From the NCBI GenBank assembly GCA_030159075.1, contig BROG01000475.1, positions 415,001 to 479,000 on the forward strand: a stretch of DNA of 64,000 nt, written 5' to 3'. This DNA comes from Atrina japonica. Its lineage: Eukaryota > Mollusca > Bivalvia > Pterioida > Pinnidae. Below are positions 31,450 through 58,877 of this stretch, one piece after another. The notes under the pieces are model-generated. The model did no database searches and was not told the origin of the DNA. It saw nothing but the letters and a program-made list of their open reading frames with translations. The translations under genes were made by a program, and so were the position numbers. Positions within the stretch are counted from its first letter, which is position 1, and each line of letters starts with the position of its first letter.

Positions 31450-32985
31450 CAATGTTTCATTGAAACCTTTCGATTTCCATGAAAAGATCAAGCTCGGTGT
31501 ATAGGTTATCAGATTAATGCTGTTCAAGGTCAAGCTCGGTGCCGTTCGAATTAAATACACTTAGCGTCAATGGACCTCAAAACATCCTGAATTGGAGTCC
31601 TCATTATCAAATTCATAATAGTTTTATTTACAATATTTAACTATCACTAAATTACTGGTTCGACTTTTGAAATTTGAGTCATTAAATCAGAAGAAACAAT
31701 TTTATTATAAAATCTTGTGAACTATCAATTTGTAGTTTGACGATTTGAATTTTCCATCAAAAAGATATGGGGTACCTTCGAGAAAAATTCTAGGTTTAAT
31801 TTAGAAGATGACAAGTTTTTGATATGTCCAATGGTATAAACACTCTACAACGCAGTAATTTCATATTGATTCTGAAAGTGATACAATGGTTATGAATTCT
31901 GACAACGACAAAAATATTATTGATTTGAGAAGAGCTAGGGAATGTAAAACAACTCTATAGAACATTTAGTCAATACACTCTTTCATCCTGAAACGCACAA
32001 TATATTGGTTTTGCTGGAAAAGTATTCATTCTTGAATAGTAATAACTAATTTTATAACCACATAACTTTCTTTAATGGTGCATTTCAATTGCCTCAATTC
32101 ACTTAAGCGTAAAATGCACTACACTAACCACATCTTATAACTGTGGTATTATAAGAAAATTTAAACATACTACATGAACTAACAAATATTTTAGAAACTA
32201 GATCACAAATGAACCAAGATGTGTTCAACATATTAATATTTTATATACATGTGTGACCATATAGAAAACAAATCTATCCAACATTATTTCAAATGCAATC
32301 ATAACTAATTTTGTTTTGGATTTCTATCTTGGAACTTCCATCAGTCAAATGTTTTGTTGTATATAAAGCGCTTTGAATTCCCCGTTTAATTCAAAACAGT
32401 AACACCAAAAAGGTGGCGACTTGAAAAGTGGCACACCTTATGTGGATTTATCTAATTACAATAGTTTCTAATAATTTTACATACAACATTTTGAAGCAGA
32501 CTGACCATACTGTATTCGCCTTTTCAATTTTTATTAAAAGCACCTACTGCTTCCGTACCATTACACCAAATTGAGAATCAAATCTTATACAATCATTGTT
32601 GCTGTTTGTGCAAATCTACGTATCTTATAATTCCCCCAATAATCTATCTTATAATTCCCCCAATAATCTATCTACATTTTCAAAATGACAGTTTTATACT
32701 ACATTCATCACAATCAGAATATCTATTGAGAATATCTGTAATTTTATTTTTATCTTTCGGTATCCATTGTATTATTATAGACACATTATTTTCATAGTAT
32801 AATGTGTTTCAGTTCACAAACACCAAAACTTGCAAATCTGTTTCTAACTATGTTATTTACATTTTTGTTATCTGTGTTAATTTGCAACTTGTTTCTTAAT
32901 AAACATTGAGAAAAATTAACTGTTCCATTTACTGCCCGGATATCACACCATGTAGAACTCTGAAAATGTTCATGATCTTTTCAAC
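31450..32985. other. Intergenic AT-rich stretch, no gene seen
   Basis: No exon-like ORF or known repeat was recognised. The only structure is a 22-23 bp direct duplication (TATCTTATAATTCCCCCAAT) at 32621-32668. Confidence 0.5.
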
Positions 32986-32989
32986 ATTT

Positions 32990-33365
32990 CATATACAACG
33001 GTTAACTACTTACTGACAAGTTATCGTTACAGGGATACCGAAAATCCCGTTTGATGCCAACATTCCGCTAAATTTACGGTCGGTTTATCCTTGTTTGCGA
33101 TTACTCCGTTTCAATAAATGAACTGTTGAGTTACCTGTTCGATAGCGGTTGTTGGTTCGTGCCCACCAATTGTGACGAGAAATATATTCCTCACTTATTT
33201 AATTTCATTAGCATGCGCACTCACGGCGGGTGTGATTGGTCAAACAGGAGATACTCCCCAATGACACGATCTGTGTTTGTTCAATATTCAACAGATTTGT
33301 ATATGTATCCTGGACATCCTGAAGTTTATAGTTTGGTATATGAAATTTTATATTTTTCTTATATA
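32990..33365 (+). repeat. Penelope-like 3' end, plus-strand copy
   Basis: It contains TTTGCGATTACTCCGTTTCA, CCAATTGTGACGAGAAATAT, ACTCACGGCGGGTGTGATTG and TATCCTGGACATCCTGAAGT. Upstream bases match the end of the RT frame. Confidence 0.8.
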
Positions 33366-33619
33366 TAGGAAATTTTGCAGTTCGGTTTGCAGGCTCAACT
33401 AAGTTTTGTAGAAAAGTATTGCTTTTTGGATGTAACTGACAACAAATTTCGAGTGTCCATTTGGTGGAATAGACTGCATTGTTAATGGTACTATATGTAA
33501 CCTCGATATCTACAGCGGAGACTACAAATCTCCCGAAACCAAAGCGTCAGTATAACGTGATTATTTCGGCTGCCAATCATCAACATTGTCACATTTAAGT
33601 AGTATTACCACTATCACCT

Positions 33620-34060
33620 GCAAATGGAGTTAATATCTCTCAGATGATTCAATATGCCAGGTCATGTTCAATACATGAACATTTCATTTACAGAAGCAAA
33701 ATACTCACTGATAAGTTGTTGTCACAACGATTTCAGGAATCGTGTTTGATGTCAATGTTCCGCAAATTTTATATTGACATTGTTTGCAAATACTATGTTT
33801 CAATAAATAAGATGTTTAAAAGTTATCTGTCCGCATGTACCAATTGTGAAGATTTATCACTCACTCATAACATTAAAGTTTGACTGAGGACTTGCAGCTA
33901 TTGTGACCAGTCAACAGGGGATGCTTACATCTACATGGCAGCTGATCCTACCTCTGGATTTCCACAGGTCCGTGTTTGTTCACTGTTCAACAGATTTGTA
34001 TATAGTCTCCGAAACATCCTGGTGATTGTCACTTTGGTATCTTTGATTTTTAGTTCATTA
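33620..34060 (+). pseudogene. Penelope-like RT C-terminus plus tail, plus-strand copy
   Basis: The frame at 33644-33883 reads MIQYARSCSIHEHFIYRSKI and then DKLL, parallel to the minus-strand copy at 24.4 kb (MIRYARAYSTYEQSIYGCKL then DKLL). It continues into the tail to CACTTTGGTATC near 34037. It is the second 5'-truncated copy within 1 kb. Confidence 0.8.
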
Positions 34061-34366
34061 TCCAAAAAAAACGTGAAATAATGTTTTAGGCATTTGACAT
34101 TGTGTGACGTACTGGTTTATCGCAGAAATTACTGCTATATTAGTATGAATGGAAAAATATTTAACATGATTCTGAATATGCATAAGGGTATTAAATCATG
34201 TACATGTATGTAGCTAAATATTACAAGTTCCCAGTTTTCCCATATGAAATCGGAGTAAGACGGCAGAACATTTCTTTCTTATTAGAGAACTATCTACCAC
34301 AACACGATGGCGAAGGCGTATAATTGATTTACAGATAAATCTTACTTTTTACAATGCTATGTATCT

Positions 34367-34371
<5 letters not shown>

Positions 34372-34441
<70 letters not shown>
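34372..34441. repeat. (CT)n microsatellite
   Basis: About 35 CT units in intergenic DNA. Confidence 0.97.
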
Positions 34442-34446
<5 letters not shown>

Positions 34447-34449
34447 AAT

Positions 34450-36350
34450 ATGCCGTAATATTAATGTAATATATGCTCAGCCACTACGCCGTTTATTGAC
34501 TAAGATTACCTAAGTAAAGAATTTTAGGTCACTTCGGTGTACTGTCATAGGTCATTCGGGTAAACTACTGAACTGCAAGCCAATCCTAGAGTAATGCTCG
34601 TTCTGTTCTAATTGTTACTAAAATATGTAGAACAGTAAACAAATAAAAACCCGTTTCCTCACGATTCATGTGACTAAAAATGACAATTATTCTGATTTAC
34701 CATTGACCGAAAAGACGAAAGCCCGAAAACTGAACAAAAAAAAAAGCAAATACTCAAGCACATAAGATAGATATATTTTATTTAATGGTAAAATGTTCAA
34801 GTGTGTATGATTTTTATGTTAGTTATACGCTCTGGTTAGCATACCACAAAGTCCTAAAAATTACAATAGGGTTATATTGAATGAAATAGTATTCCCATTG
34901 AATATTGAATAATAGTAAATTTAAATCTAACTATAAATGAAAATCTAGGAGTTACGTTTGGATAATCGTATAAAGTCTTCTTCGAAATAGAATCAAGCAA
35001 ATATATCATTTATTATTTCCACATATAACTAAATATATATATTTCAAATAGATTAATTTTGGGAGAAAATGATTGATTTGTTGAAAATTAAAGTAACATC
35101 TAATGTAAAGTTATGTGGTAATGTTTTGTTGACTTTTGGATAATGTTATGTTAGCTAAATTTAGGTTTTTAGAGTTATTCAATCTATCAATGTGGCAATT
35201 TTTTCTGCCCTTAAAAAAGTATCCAATTTATTTTATTCAACATGGTTTCACAAGAATATCCCTAATTTGCAGACAACATGGAAACTTGCGAAAAAGATGC
35301 TGTAGGCCTACTATAGACTTAATTTACCTTAAGGATGGAAAGGAAGAGTGGTCGACAGCACTGTTCTATGGGCGGAATGGTCAGATTATCGCGTTTTGAA
35401 CCATGGAGTCCCTCACATTTGGTCAGCGCAGGTTTGAGTCCCGCTCGAACCTAAACTGATTTTTGTGAGAAATTTTGTCAATTTACTTGGGGAAAGCCGG
35501 TGATCTCTTTCCGGGTACATTGTGTCCGGGTTCTCTCCCCCGCCATTAAAAAGTAGCCGTTACCATATAATTGAATGTGGCGTAAAACACTAATAAAATA
35601 ATAAAAACACTGTTCAGTAGTGATATTTTAGAACTCTGTTCATCGGAAGTGACAAGTCATGCTTTCCTATTTTTTTTTTTCCTCTAAAACTTGCATATTA
35701 TTGTGACGGGATGGAACGACTTGAAAAAATTAACAGTTTTAACAAACATTTTTTTAAAACCTGTCGGAATTGCACCAAGTCTTTTAATTTTTCGCAAACC
35801 CATAAAGAATATCATGATAAATCCTTGGGAAGCCAAAAACAGAGATCATGATAAGAATATATGATTCTCTAGAAAATTTTACCACCATAGGCATATTATA
35901 TATTTTGTATATAAAGTTAATCGGACAATGTTTATAAAGCTTGTTACGCTTTATATATCGCTGATTTTTATAGGATAATCCAGAACGGTCCTGTTTATTC
36001 ACAATGATTTTGTAGTCATGCAGAATGTTAAACAACAAAAAGGAACCGAAAATTTCAAAATTAGATGCACAAGGATAATTCTGTCGCTCAATGGGGACCT
36101 CTGGTCCCCCTGATATCACACACAAATGTCGTTCGTCTACGCTCAACACTTCCGGAAACCATAAAATGAAAGTAAGGTTAAATATAATATTAATGTTTTG
36201 AAAAGATAGTTATAATAATTTATTAAAGACGTTGGTACTTATTATATAATCTATACAATGAAAGGATCATGTTACTAAATGAACAGTCAAATTATATTTG
36301 TTATCAGGGAAGTAAAATAGAGGGAAAGGTTACACACAATCGAGAAGCGG
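34450..36350. other. Intergenic stretch with one SINE, no gene seen
   Basis: Apart from the SINE-A copy at 35368-35595 nothing coding was recognised. A minus-strand ORF at 35784-36149 has no family resemblance and covers GGGGACCTCTGGTCCCC (36092-36108), a palindrome related to the nearby minisatellite. Confidence 0.4.
35368..35595 (+). repeat. SINE family A, copy 2
   Basis: GGGCGGAATGGTCAGATTAT replaces the A box, then AGGTTTGAGTCCCGCTC (B box), AAAGCCGGTGATCTCTTTCC, CTCCCCCGCCATTAAAAA and GTGGCGTAAAAC. It is more diverged than copy 3. Confidence 0.75.
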
Positions 36351-36354
36351 GAGA

Positions 36355-37215
36355 TTTGAACATTGGGTTACTCCTGGTCTCCTATCGAACATAATTGGGT
36401 TACCTCTGGTCCACTATAGATATAACATTGGGTTACCTCTGGTCCCCTATAGATATATACCTATAGATATAACATTGGCTTACCTCTGGTCCCCTATAGA
36501 TACATATTATAGATATGACATTTGGTTACCTCTGGTCCCCTATAGATATAACATTGGGTTACCTCTGGTCCCCTATAGATATGACATTGGGTTACCTCTG
36601 GTCCCCTATAGACACATACCTATAGAAATGACATTGGGTTACCTCTGGTCCCCTATAGACACATACCTATAGAAATGACATTGGGTTACCTCTGGTCCCC
36701 TATAGATATGACATTGGGTTACCTCTGGTCCCCTATAGATATATACCTATAGATATAACATTGGCTTACCTCTGGTCCCCTATAGATACATATTATAGAT
36801 ATGACATTGGGTTACCTCTGGTCCCCTATAGATATAACATTGGGTTACCTCTGGTCCCCTATAGATATGACATTGGGTTACCTCTGGTCCCCTATAGACA
36901 CATACCTATAGAAATGACATTGGGTTACCTCTGGTCCCCTATAGATATATACCTATAGATATAACATTGGCTTACCTTTGGTCCCCTATAGATACATAAC
37001 TATAGATATGACATTGGGTTACCTCTGGTCCCCTATAGACACATACCTATAGAAATGACATTGGGTTACCTCTGGTCCTCTATAGATATAACATTGGGTT
37101 ACCTCTGGTCCCCTATAGATATATACCTATAGATATGACATTGGGTTACCTCTGGTCCCCTATAGACACATACCTATAGAAATGACATTGGGTTACCTCT
37201 GGTCCCCTATAATTA
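36355..37215. repeat. 33/47-bp minisatellite with higher-order structure, about 21 units
   Basis: All units share TTGGGTTACCTCTGGTCCCC then TATAGA. Short units are 33 bp; long units carry an extra CACATACCTATAGA segment and are 47 bp. Blocks starting at 36475 and 36761 repeat the same order of unit types with a 286-bp shift. The frames across them are not conserved genes. Confidence 0.93.
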
Positions 37216-37594
37216 TTACCTCCAAACAGAAGAGGTTGTATGTATGTATAAATTACTACGCATTCGTCTGTACTATTTTCGAGGGACCACAGGTCCCCTT
37301 TCAGCGACAGATTTATCCTTCTGCAAATTAGATCGGCAAACATTTTGTGTCATCGCTACTTAAAAGTGTTAGCTTATTAACCGCTTGTTTTACAGACCCA
37401 ACAGTTTTCATTGACAAAAGTCGTGTAATTACAATTATAATGTTATATTTGCTATGTGAATTTACAAAAATTACACCTAGCAGATCTAACTTAAATTACA
37501 GTATATAAGGTACTGTCAAAGCTAATGTGAGTATTAATAATGTAACAACACCCATGCCAGCTATATAGGGCTTACATCAGCCACACACACACAC

Positions 37595-37596
<2 letters not shown>

Positions 37597-37680
<84 letters not shown>

Positions 37681-37845
37681 GGCGTTGGAAGCAAATTGAA
37701 AGTGCGGGGGGGGGGCTAAACCAACTTAAAACACACACACGCCAGAAACGTCTGGGGCCTAAGCCCCAATTTTCAACACCTATTTCTATCTTTGCAAAAA
37801 AAGTGGAGGGGGGCTAAACTCCCCTAGCCCCCCGGTTCCGACGCC

Positions 37846-37880
<35 letters not shown>

Positions 37881-37893
37881 TGTGTGTGTGTGT
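37597..37893. repeat. (TA)n tract interrupted by a MITE, ending in (TG)n
   Basis: TA runs (37597-37680 and 37846-37866) flank the fold-back element at 37681-37845; a TG run follows to 37893. Confidence 0.95.
37681..37845. mobile_element. 165-bp MITE-like element in a TA tract
   Basis: The ends are inverted: GGCGTTGGAAGC on the left and GGTTCCGACGCC on the right. Inside, G-rich and C-rich blocks (GGGGGGGGGGCTAAACC and GGGGGGCTAAACTCCCC) pair further. TATATA on both sides would hide a TA target duplication. Confidence 0.75.
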
Positions 37894-38089
37894 GAGCTTT
37901 ATATATCGCTGCTTACATGTTAGGCTTTATATTACATGTAGGCTATATATCCGAGCTCCATGCTATTAAATGTGCTATACAAATATTTGTGATTACGAAG
38001 GTGGATAAACTGAAGTTCATCTTTTAATATTCGCCAACCACAACTAGATCTAGATCTAAGACACTTTGTAGATTTTAACAGTTTACGTT

Positions 38090-38764
38090 GGGTTCATTCT
38101 ACAGTGGACCAAGAGTGAAAAGTTTATGATCATGGAGCTAGGGTCACGTTCCAATGTGGAATTAAAGAACTTCTCAGTTAGAGGTCAAAATAAGACCATT
38201 TTCATTTCTTATTTTTAAATGAAAACTGTCTAGTCATTTGACATAGCTTGCACGTGTCAGTATATCGTTCAATGACCTTGACTGTTAACGTTACCTGTTC
38301 CTATCTGAGGTTAGTGCATATATAGGGGAACTATGGTATGGCATAGTCACTTTAGCCAATACGTCAAATTTCACGCATATTTAGGTTACAACTTGATTAA
38401 AGCTATATAGGTATGTTTTAACAGCGGGAATAATATTACTTGCTTTGTTCGTACGACTACGATATAATAGAATTTGGCTAGATCTATTCATTTACATTGT
38501 TCAAATTCTTGTTTTCAGTGATCAAAACGTTGCCACGGGTGAAAAACTGTGTGTGTCACATAATGACTTCCGTACTCGTGGCCTCCACACCAAGTTATCT
38601 TTAGAACTGCTGTGAATTTAGATAGCTGAAAAGTAGGCCTATGTTGGTTCTATATGGTAATGTGTATATTACATTTGGTGCACGCAACATTCACTTGGTG
38701 CGTCTGTACTGAGATAGGTAGAAAGCACACGAGTTGTTATGTTGATCAATGATCTTAAGGAACG
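38090..38764 (+). promoter_or_regulatory. Upstream region of the CYP26-like gene with nuclear-receptor half-sites
   Basis: Within 130 bp there are GGGTCA (38151-38156), AGGTCA (38182-38187) and TGACCTTGA (38273-38281). The last is TCAAGGTCA on the minus strand, the extended half-site of ERR/SF-1-type receptors. CYP26 genes in vertebrates are induced through RAR elements, so receptor half-sites here are plausible. No clean DR2 or DR5 is present and no TATA box is evident. Confidence 0.35.
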
Positions 38765-53312
<14,548 letters not shown>

Positions 53313-53434
53313 TTTTTGGAAATTGTATATTATATTTGTTCCGTGCACACACATATGCGGATCCATGGTTGTTCATATTGACTATTGCATGGTTATTCAC
53401 CAACACTAAAGGATTTATAGCCAGGTAACACTGA

Positions 53435-53440
53435 ATTAAA
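53435..53440 (+). terminator. Candidate ATTAAA poly(A) signal of the CYP26-like gene
   Basis: An ATTAAA lies about 123 nt after the stop codon, in plain AT-rich sequence. It is a weak, composition-prone motif. Confidence 0.3.
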
Positions 53441-54187
53441 TACTAAAATATTGAATGTTTATACTACAGCTCGATTTTTTATATGTATACACTGCATATA
53501 GTTATGTATACTTATATAATTATAAAAATTATTGCTCATCTTAAGAAATTTTCAGAAATTTCCAAATATACTTTGTGTACACATTTAACAATATGATCAC
53601 TATAAAGAATTTTCACATTTTGGGGGAGATTGTAAAACTGATGGAGAATTTACACATAGGTACTGGAATGTCATTGTATTTATCCTTCAAATTAATTTCA
53701 AGATAATTAACTAACAAGTAGGATATGGGTGTGAGTGGAAGTATTTAACACCATTAAAATGAATATTCAAAGAACAATGATTTGTTGTAATTTTGAGTCA
53801 GTATCTATCAAAAACTATATTACATTAGATATATCGGTGATTTATTCTTGTAATTTCGATATTAAAGATCCAAAACTTCAAGTAAAAGCATAAAAATGTA
53901 AATAGAGCTGAGTAATCAAAATAAGGACCTCACTAGTCAAAATAGGCCAAAGTTTTTTCCTCTTTACTGATTGTTGGTAGTCTAGGATTTTTTTTAATCT
54001 TGCACAGTAAACGTTTTATCCATACCATCAACGCAGATGTACTCCAAAATGGTAAAACCATAGCTTTGGTATAAACAAAGAGTTGACTTTTTAGAATCCA
54101 AAATCAGTTAAAACGAAAATTGGTCAAATTTTGTGATGAAGGCCTATTTTCATATATTTACCATTTTACCATGTTTATATCTGACAT

Positions 54188-54318
<131 letters not shown>

Positions 54319-54371
54319 TATAGTACTTAGGTTTGTAATTAATGACCTATTCTTCTATTAGAGGTATTCCT

Positions 54372-54450
54372 ATAGCAAATCATTATAAAATTTACTCCAT
54401 ACTATTTGCATTTAGCAAATAATTATAAAATTTACTCCATAATATTTACT
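54372..54450. repeat. 39-bp tandem duplication
   Basis: TAGCAAATCATTATAAAATT and TTAGCAAATAATTATAAAAT begin two adjacent copies, each followed by TTACTCCATA. Confidence 0.8.
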
Positions 54451-55182
54451 TTAAAGAGAAGCAATATAATAGTAACTTTAGATATATTTTCTTATCAATT
54501 CCATTAAGATGCTTTTTCGTGCGATTTCATGAAATTGTATCATTTTTTTTACCATACAATGTTTTTGTCTACTGAATTATTACTGAGATTGTACCCTCAT
54601 TTAAGACGTAGAAAGGTAAAATAGCTATATACTCCCAAGACATTTGTGGGCTCCTCATTTATACTATCACCCCATAAAATATATGCAAAAAAATAACAGT
54701 ATAGACTATTGGACTATTATTACTCATTTAACCCTGTGATCATATATAGACTCGCCCATATCAATAAATATACGGTCTGCTGTCATAATTCAGGTGTGAA
54801 CAAGTTCAATTGTACGTGAAATTATTGTAGAAGATTTCTAAATAATACAGTCCTAAATTCAAACAAAAAGCAGACAATATAACAAAATATATCTAATTCA
54901 TCAACTCCGATAATTAATGTATCCTTCCATAAATCAATGATTTAGGACAGTCCATATGTTTCTTATAAGGTGAATGATTGAACATATCATGAGATTACGA
55001 TGACAAACCGGTGATAATTGCTATTCTTGTTGTCTATTTATTTTTCATTTATTTTCATATAGATGGTTATTTAATTCTTTATATTCTTCTTTTCATTTAT
55101 TTTTGTATCCTTCTGTGTATGTGTTTTTATATGTTGTTTAAGACATTTTGTGATAATTCAAAGAAAAATACTTTTGTGTACT

Positions 55183-55310
55183 TGAGCCGGCCTGGCTCAG
55201 TCGGTAGTGAGGTCGCGAGTTCGAGTCCAGTCGGCGGCAGGTTTGTTTACTGTCATTCGGATGAAAAAGTAAAAATCGAGGTCCCGTTTAGCAGTAGGTG
55301 TCGGCACGTT

Positions 55311-55316
<6 letters not shown>
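55183..55316 (+). repeat. SINE family B, copy with internal head deletion
   Basis: GAGCCGGCCTGGCTCAGTCG then GTAGTGAGGTCGCGAGTTCG: the anticodon arm is missing. The body ends at GTGTCGGCACGTTAAAGAAA, where a GA tract takes over. Confidence 0.85.
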
Positions 55317-55391
<75 letters not shown>

Positions 55392-55422
55392 ACATGTATA
55401 TATTGTCATTTGAAATTCGTGT

Positions 55423-55458
<36 letters not shown>
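55316..55458. repeat. (GA)n microsatellites
   Basis: GA tracts at 55316-55387 and 55434-55458, the first grown directly from the SINE-B body. Confidence 0.95.
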
Positions 55459-55984
55459 CGAATTGCTGTGTTTTAGACTGTTTTATAACAAATGGCAGTT
55501 TTCTCGTTGTGCAATAATACAAGCATACAATACATTGCCTCATTTATAATTGTTTTAATTAATCATTTGCAATTTTAACAAAGAAACAAATAAAGAAATA
55601 AACCAAGCATTATTATAAAATCTTCTTTGTTGTCTTTTTTATTAATTACTCTGTCTTATTTCAATGTTTTGATAAATTTTTGTTTATTCACTCCAACAGT
55701 GCGACCTGTGTAATGGACTGTCGTCTATTGTAGTTAGTGTTCTGTTGCTTGCCAGATACATTCTCGAACATTTATAAAAGAGACTATGGTTACGTTTTGC
55801 AATTGAAAATTGTTTTCAAAAGTTCAAACTTATCAATGCTGGAAATACTATTTTAACTCTATCAAAATACGAAACGCAATCTCAAAAAGGTTTCAAGTAG
55901 CAATGTAGTAACAGGTTCATACTTGTTCATATAATTAACAGCGACTGTTCATCGAATAAGCACATCTAAAATAAATCCCAGGGT

Positions 55985-56238
55985 TACAGATATGTTGTAG
56001 TACCAAAGGTGTAATGTTCAAGACGATCGTTTCTGACTTCATCAGTTGAGCTCTAATGTTAAAAGAAAGTGGTATCATACAAGGACAAAGAATAAATCAA
56101 AATGTACAGCAAAATCCGTCTAAGAGGAACTACTGTAAAAAGATTACTATCTTAGCTTTTGAAGAATTTAAATGATGTTATCAATGCAAGATATTTCTTA
56201 GTTTAGTGTAACATTATCAGCTGGTACCGAAATACCAG
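55985..56238 (+). repeat. Dispersed repeat D, 5' part, split by a LINE
   Basis: It has AAGACGATCGTTTCTGACTT, CATCAGTTGAGCTC, CATACAAGGACAAAGAATAA and CAGCTGGTACCGAAATACCA. It resumes at 57860 as AAACGGTCCACAAGCAGTGG. Confidence 0.8.
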
Positions 56239-57859
56239 TTAAGATTCAGATTCAGATTCGTTAAATTAAATTTATGTTAGCATTTGACGTCTTTTAGACG
56301 CTAAATATAAATATTTACCAAGGTTAAAAATTGTTTTAACATTATAAGCAATCAGTAATTGTACAACCTTAAACACGCTAGGTCTTCTATAATAGTACGG
56401 TTTCATATAATTTAGTCTTAAATCAAAATAAACTGGACACTTAAGAATGAAATGAAATTCATCTTCAATATCAGTATTATTACATAAAATACAAGTGCTA
56501 TTTCTCCTGGTGGTATTAGTAAAACGACCTTTCTCGATATTCAAGGAATGAGATGACATTCTAAAACGAGATAAATCTTTTCTATATAAAGAATTTAAAG
56601 GTTTTTGTAAGTAAAATTAAAGAGTAAAGTTATCAACTAAATGCTTATACAATTCACCGCTAGAGTGTTCTGTATCTTAGACAATATATTTTGTCGATAA
56701 ACATCATTCAATCTGTTCTTGATTATAAAGAAAACATTATTTTCATTGACACAGTAGCTTTCAAATAAATACATCAAACCAACATTGTTAAGCTTAGTCT
56801 TAATATTAACTATCCAATCGTCGTTGTCTACAATTCTTTGTTCTAAACATGCTTTAAGTATACAATTTTCTGTTTTTCTCAATTTAACCAATATTTTATC
56901 ATTCGTAATTTACGTGAAATGTACGATGGAAATCGACCAAGTTAGAAGTATACAAAATCATTATTAGTAGATATTTTCACTCCAAGTAAATTTTTACAAA
57001 AAGTGGAATGAACTTTTTCAACATCGGGCGCCTTATGCAGACCCCATACCTCTGACTCATAATTTAAAACACCATTTACATAAGTGTCAAATACTTTACA
57101 TTGGGTTTCAATATTAAAACAATGATTCCTTAATTTAGCAGTAAGTGCAAAATTGGCCTTCCGTCCTTGATCATCGATGCGTTTTTGAGTTTTATTAAAT
57201 TAGCCGTTATAGTTAAAAAGCAGTCCATGGTAATTAAATTCATCGACCGTTTCGATTTCATTACCATAATAAAACCATTTTTCATTTTCACAAATCCAAC
57301 CACTATTACGAAAAACAACAATTTTAGTTTTACTAACATTAAGTGTTAACTTCCATTCATTATTATATGATAAGAGTGTGTCCGACATGGATTGTAATCC
57401 TTTCGACGATTCGGCCATCAGAACTGTGTTGTCGGCGTACATAAGTAAAAATACAATAATTAATCCTAATTCAAAATAAGGACAATTTTCTCTTATATAT
57501 TGCATTTCACAATCAATTACATAAATACTGTACAAAATCGGCGGAAGTACCTCGCCTTGAAACAAACCAATCTTATTAGAACAATATTCTTTATATTTTA
57601 CACATGACTTAACATTTTTGTCAAGGGATTTAATCAATTTTAACATTTTACCTCGTATTCCTTTAGTAATTAACTTACACCACAGTTTACTTCTATCTAC
57701 CAGATCAAACGCTTTACTATAATCAATAAAACAACAATATAGGTGTTTTTGTTTTCTTAATGATTTACTTATTATGGTTTGTAAAGCAAAGATAGCGTCT
57801 ATAGTTGACAACCCCGGCTTAAATCTAAAGTGAGCATCTGTTATAACACTGTTTTCTTC
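56239..57859 (-). pseudogene. LINE ORF2 fragment inserted in repeat D
   Basis: On the minus strand: RT motifs CFIDYSKAFDLVDRSKLW and LLMYADNTVLMAES (active site YADN instead of YADD), then LTLNVSKTKIVVFRNSG (57200-57811), a middle frame at 56637-56891, and a C-terminal Cys-rich domain CILCNNTDIEDEFHFILKCP (56272-56559). The 3' end carries a short (GAATCT)n tail. Frameshifts make it non-functional, and the 5' half of the element is missing. Confidence 0.87.
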
Positions 57860-57900
57860 AAACGGTCCACAAGCAGTGGCGACGATCTAGTGTTTATAAA
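57860..57900 (+). repeat. Dispersed repeat D, 3' part after the LINE
   Basis: AAACGGTCCACAAGCAGTGG continues the copy broken at 56238 and matches 14151-14180. Confidence 0.75.
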
Positions 57901-58474
57901 TATTAAAGATGTAATACTAAAGCCAGTAATTTGTTTACTTTAAAAAAGGATCACTTTCATCCTGTTCCTAAAGTCGGAGATGCCTATCTGTAATTCTAAC
58001 CACTTCGTTGAAAGAAATAATTCTTATCAACATGAAACTTGCTAGTTTGTTGAAAAGTAATTATTACACAAAATTCCGAAATAATAATTATTGAGAATGC
58101 TTTGTATTTGAATGCGTAGAATGGTGTTATGTTGTCCGACTTTTAGACAACTGTTAGAAATATGAACAAAATATCCTTTACAAAGAAAGTTTCATTCAAT
58201 ATAAAATTCACAGATACCACAGTGGATGTCTCCATATGAAATCTTCACGATTTCCACGGGACTGATATGCAAATCTGGTGTTTATTGGGAAAAACAGGAA
58301 CCTCTGAAAATACAGAAGTGGGATCAAGGGTCAAGCGTTTGGCGAAGCGACAATTACTACCATTCTTTAAAGTATTTGGTATGACGAGTTACTGGAAATT
58401 GAACGAAGGACATTCCACTCGCTGGTTGAGCGCTCTACCACTAGACGACTGCGAGTGGTTATCCACAAAGTAAA

Positions 58475-58815
58475 CGATCGAGAATGTCATCGACCTCACA
58501 GACATCATCTGTTTTCACAACGGGTTGTAATTCAGATTCGTAAAACGTACTTTCCAATCGTTCTTGATGTTCACCCTGGATGTAATACACATAAGAATAA
58601 CGATCAGGTACTCGTTTTTCGACCTTGAACAGTTCTGTGGTCCAGTTAGGTACGTACCCCTAATCAAATGTACGTTTTACTTTATTGATATATACCCATC
58701 ATGGTGTGTCTTAATGCTGGATATATCCGCTAAATCTAATTGTCATTGTTCATCCATATCGGTCACTCTCGTTTGGTTACGAGGAAACTTTCTTTTAATA
58801 GATTTATGAAGCGTA
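58475..58815 (-). pseudogene. Maverick/Polinton integrase C-terminus, decayed
   Basis: On the minus strand a frame with at least two stops contains VKRTFD, then GYVPNWTTELFKVEKRVPDR and STFYESELQPVV. The order RTF-D-x-GYxPNWTxExFxV ... FYExELQ is the C-terminal chromodomain-like end of Polinton integrases. The catalytic core is not seen. Recognition is from memory of the family. Confidence 0.65.
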
Positions 58816-58877
58816 TACGTCTTGTTATTTCAACCATTGTTTGACCTCATTTAGAGAAATGGGATATTTTCGACATT

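Noticed and set aside
35784..36149. 121-codon minus-strand ORF
   Set aside because: No family resemblance and no splice or codon support; it overlaps a palindrome related to the nearby minisatellite.
36475..36958. Two near-identical 65-codon ORFs
   Set aside because: They are frames of the 33/47-bp minisatellite; mixed unit lengths do not preserve phase.
58267..58473. 68-codon plus-strand ORF
   Set aside because: Part resembles a diverged retroelement tail and the rest is antisense to the integrase remnant.
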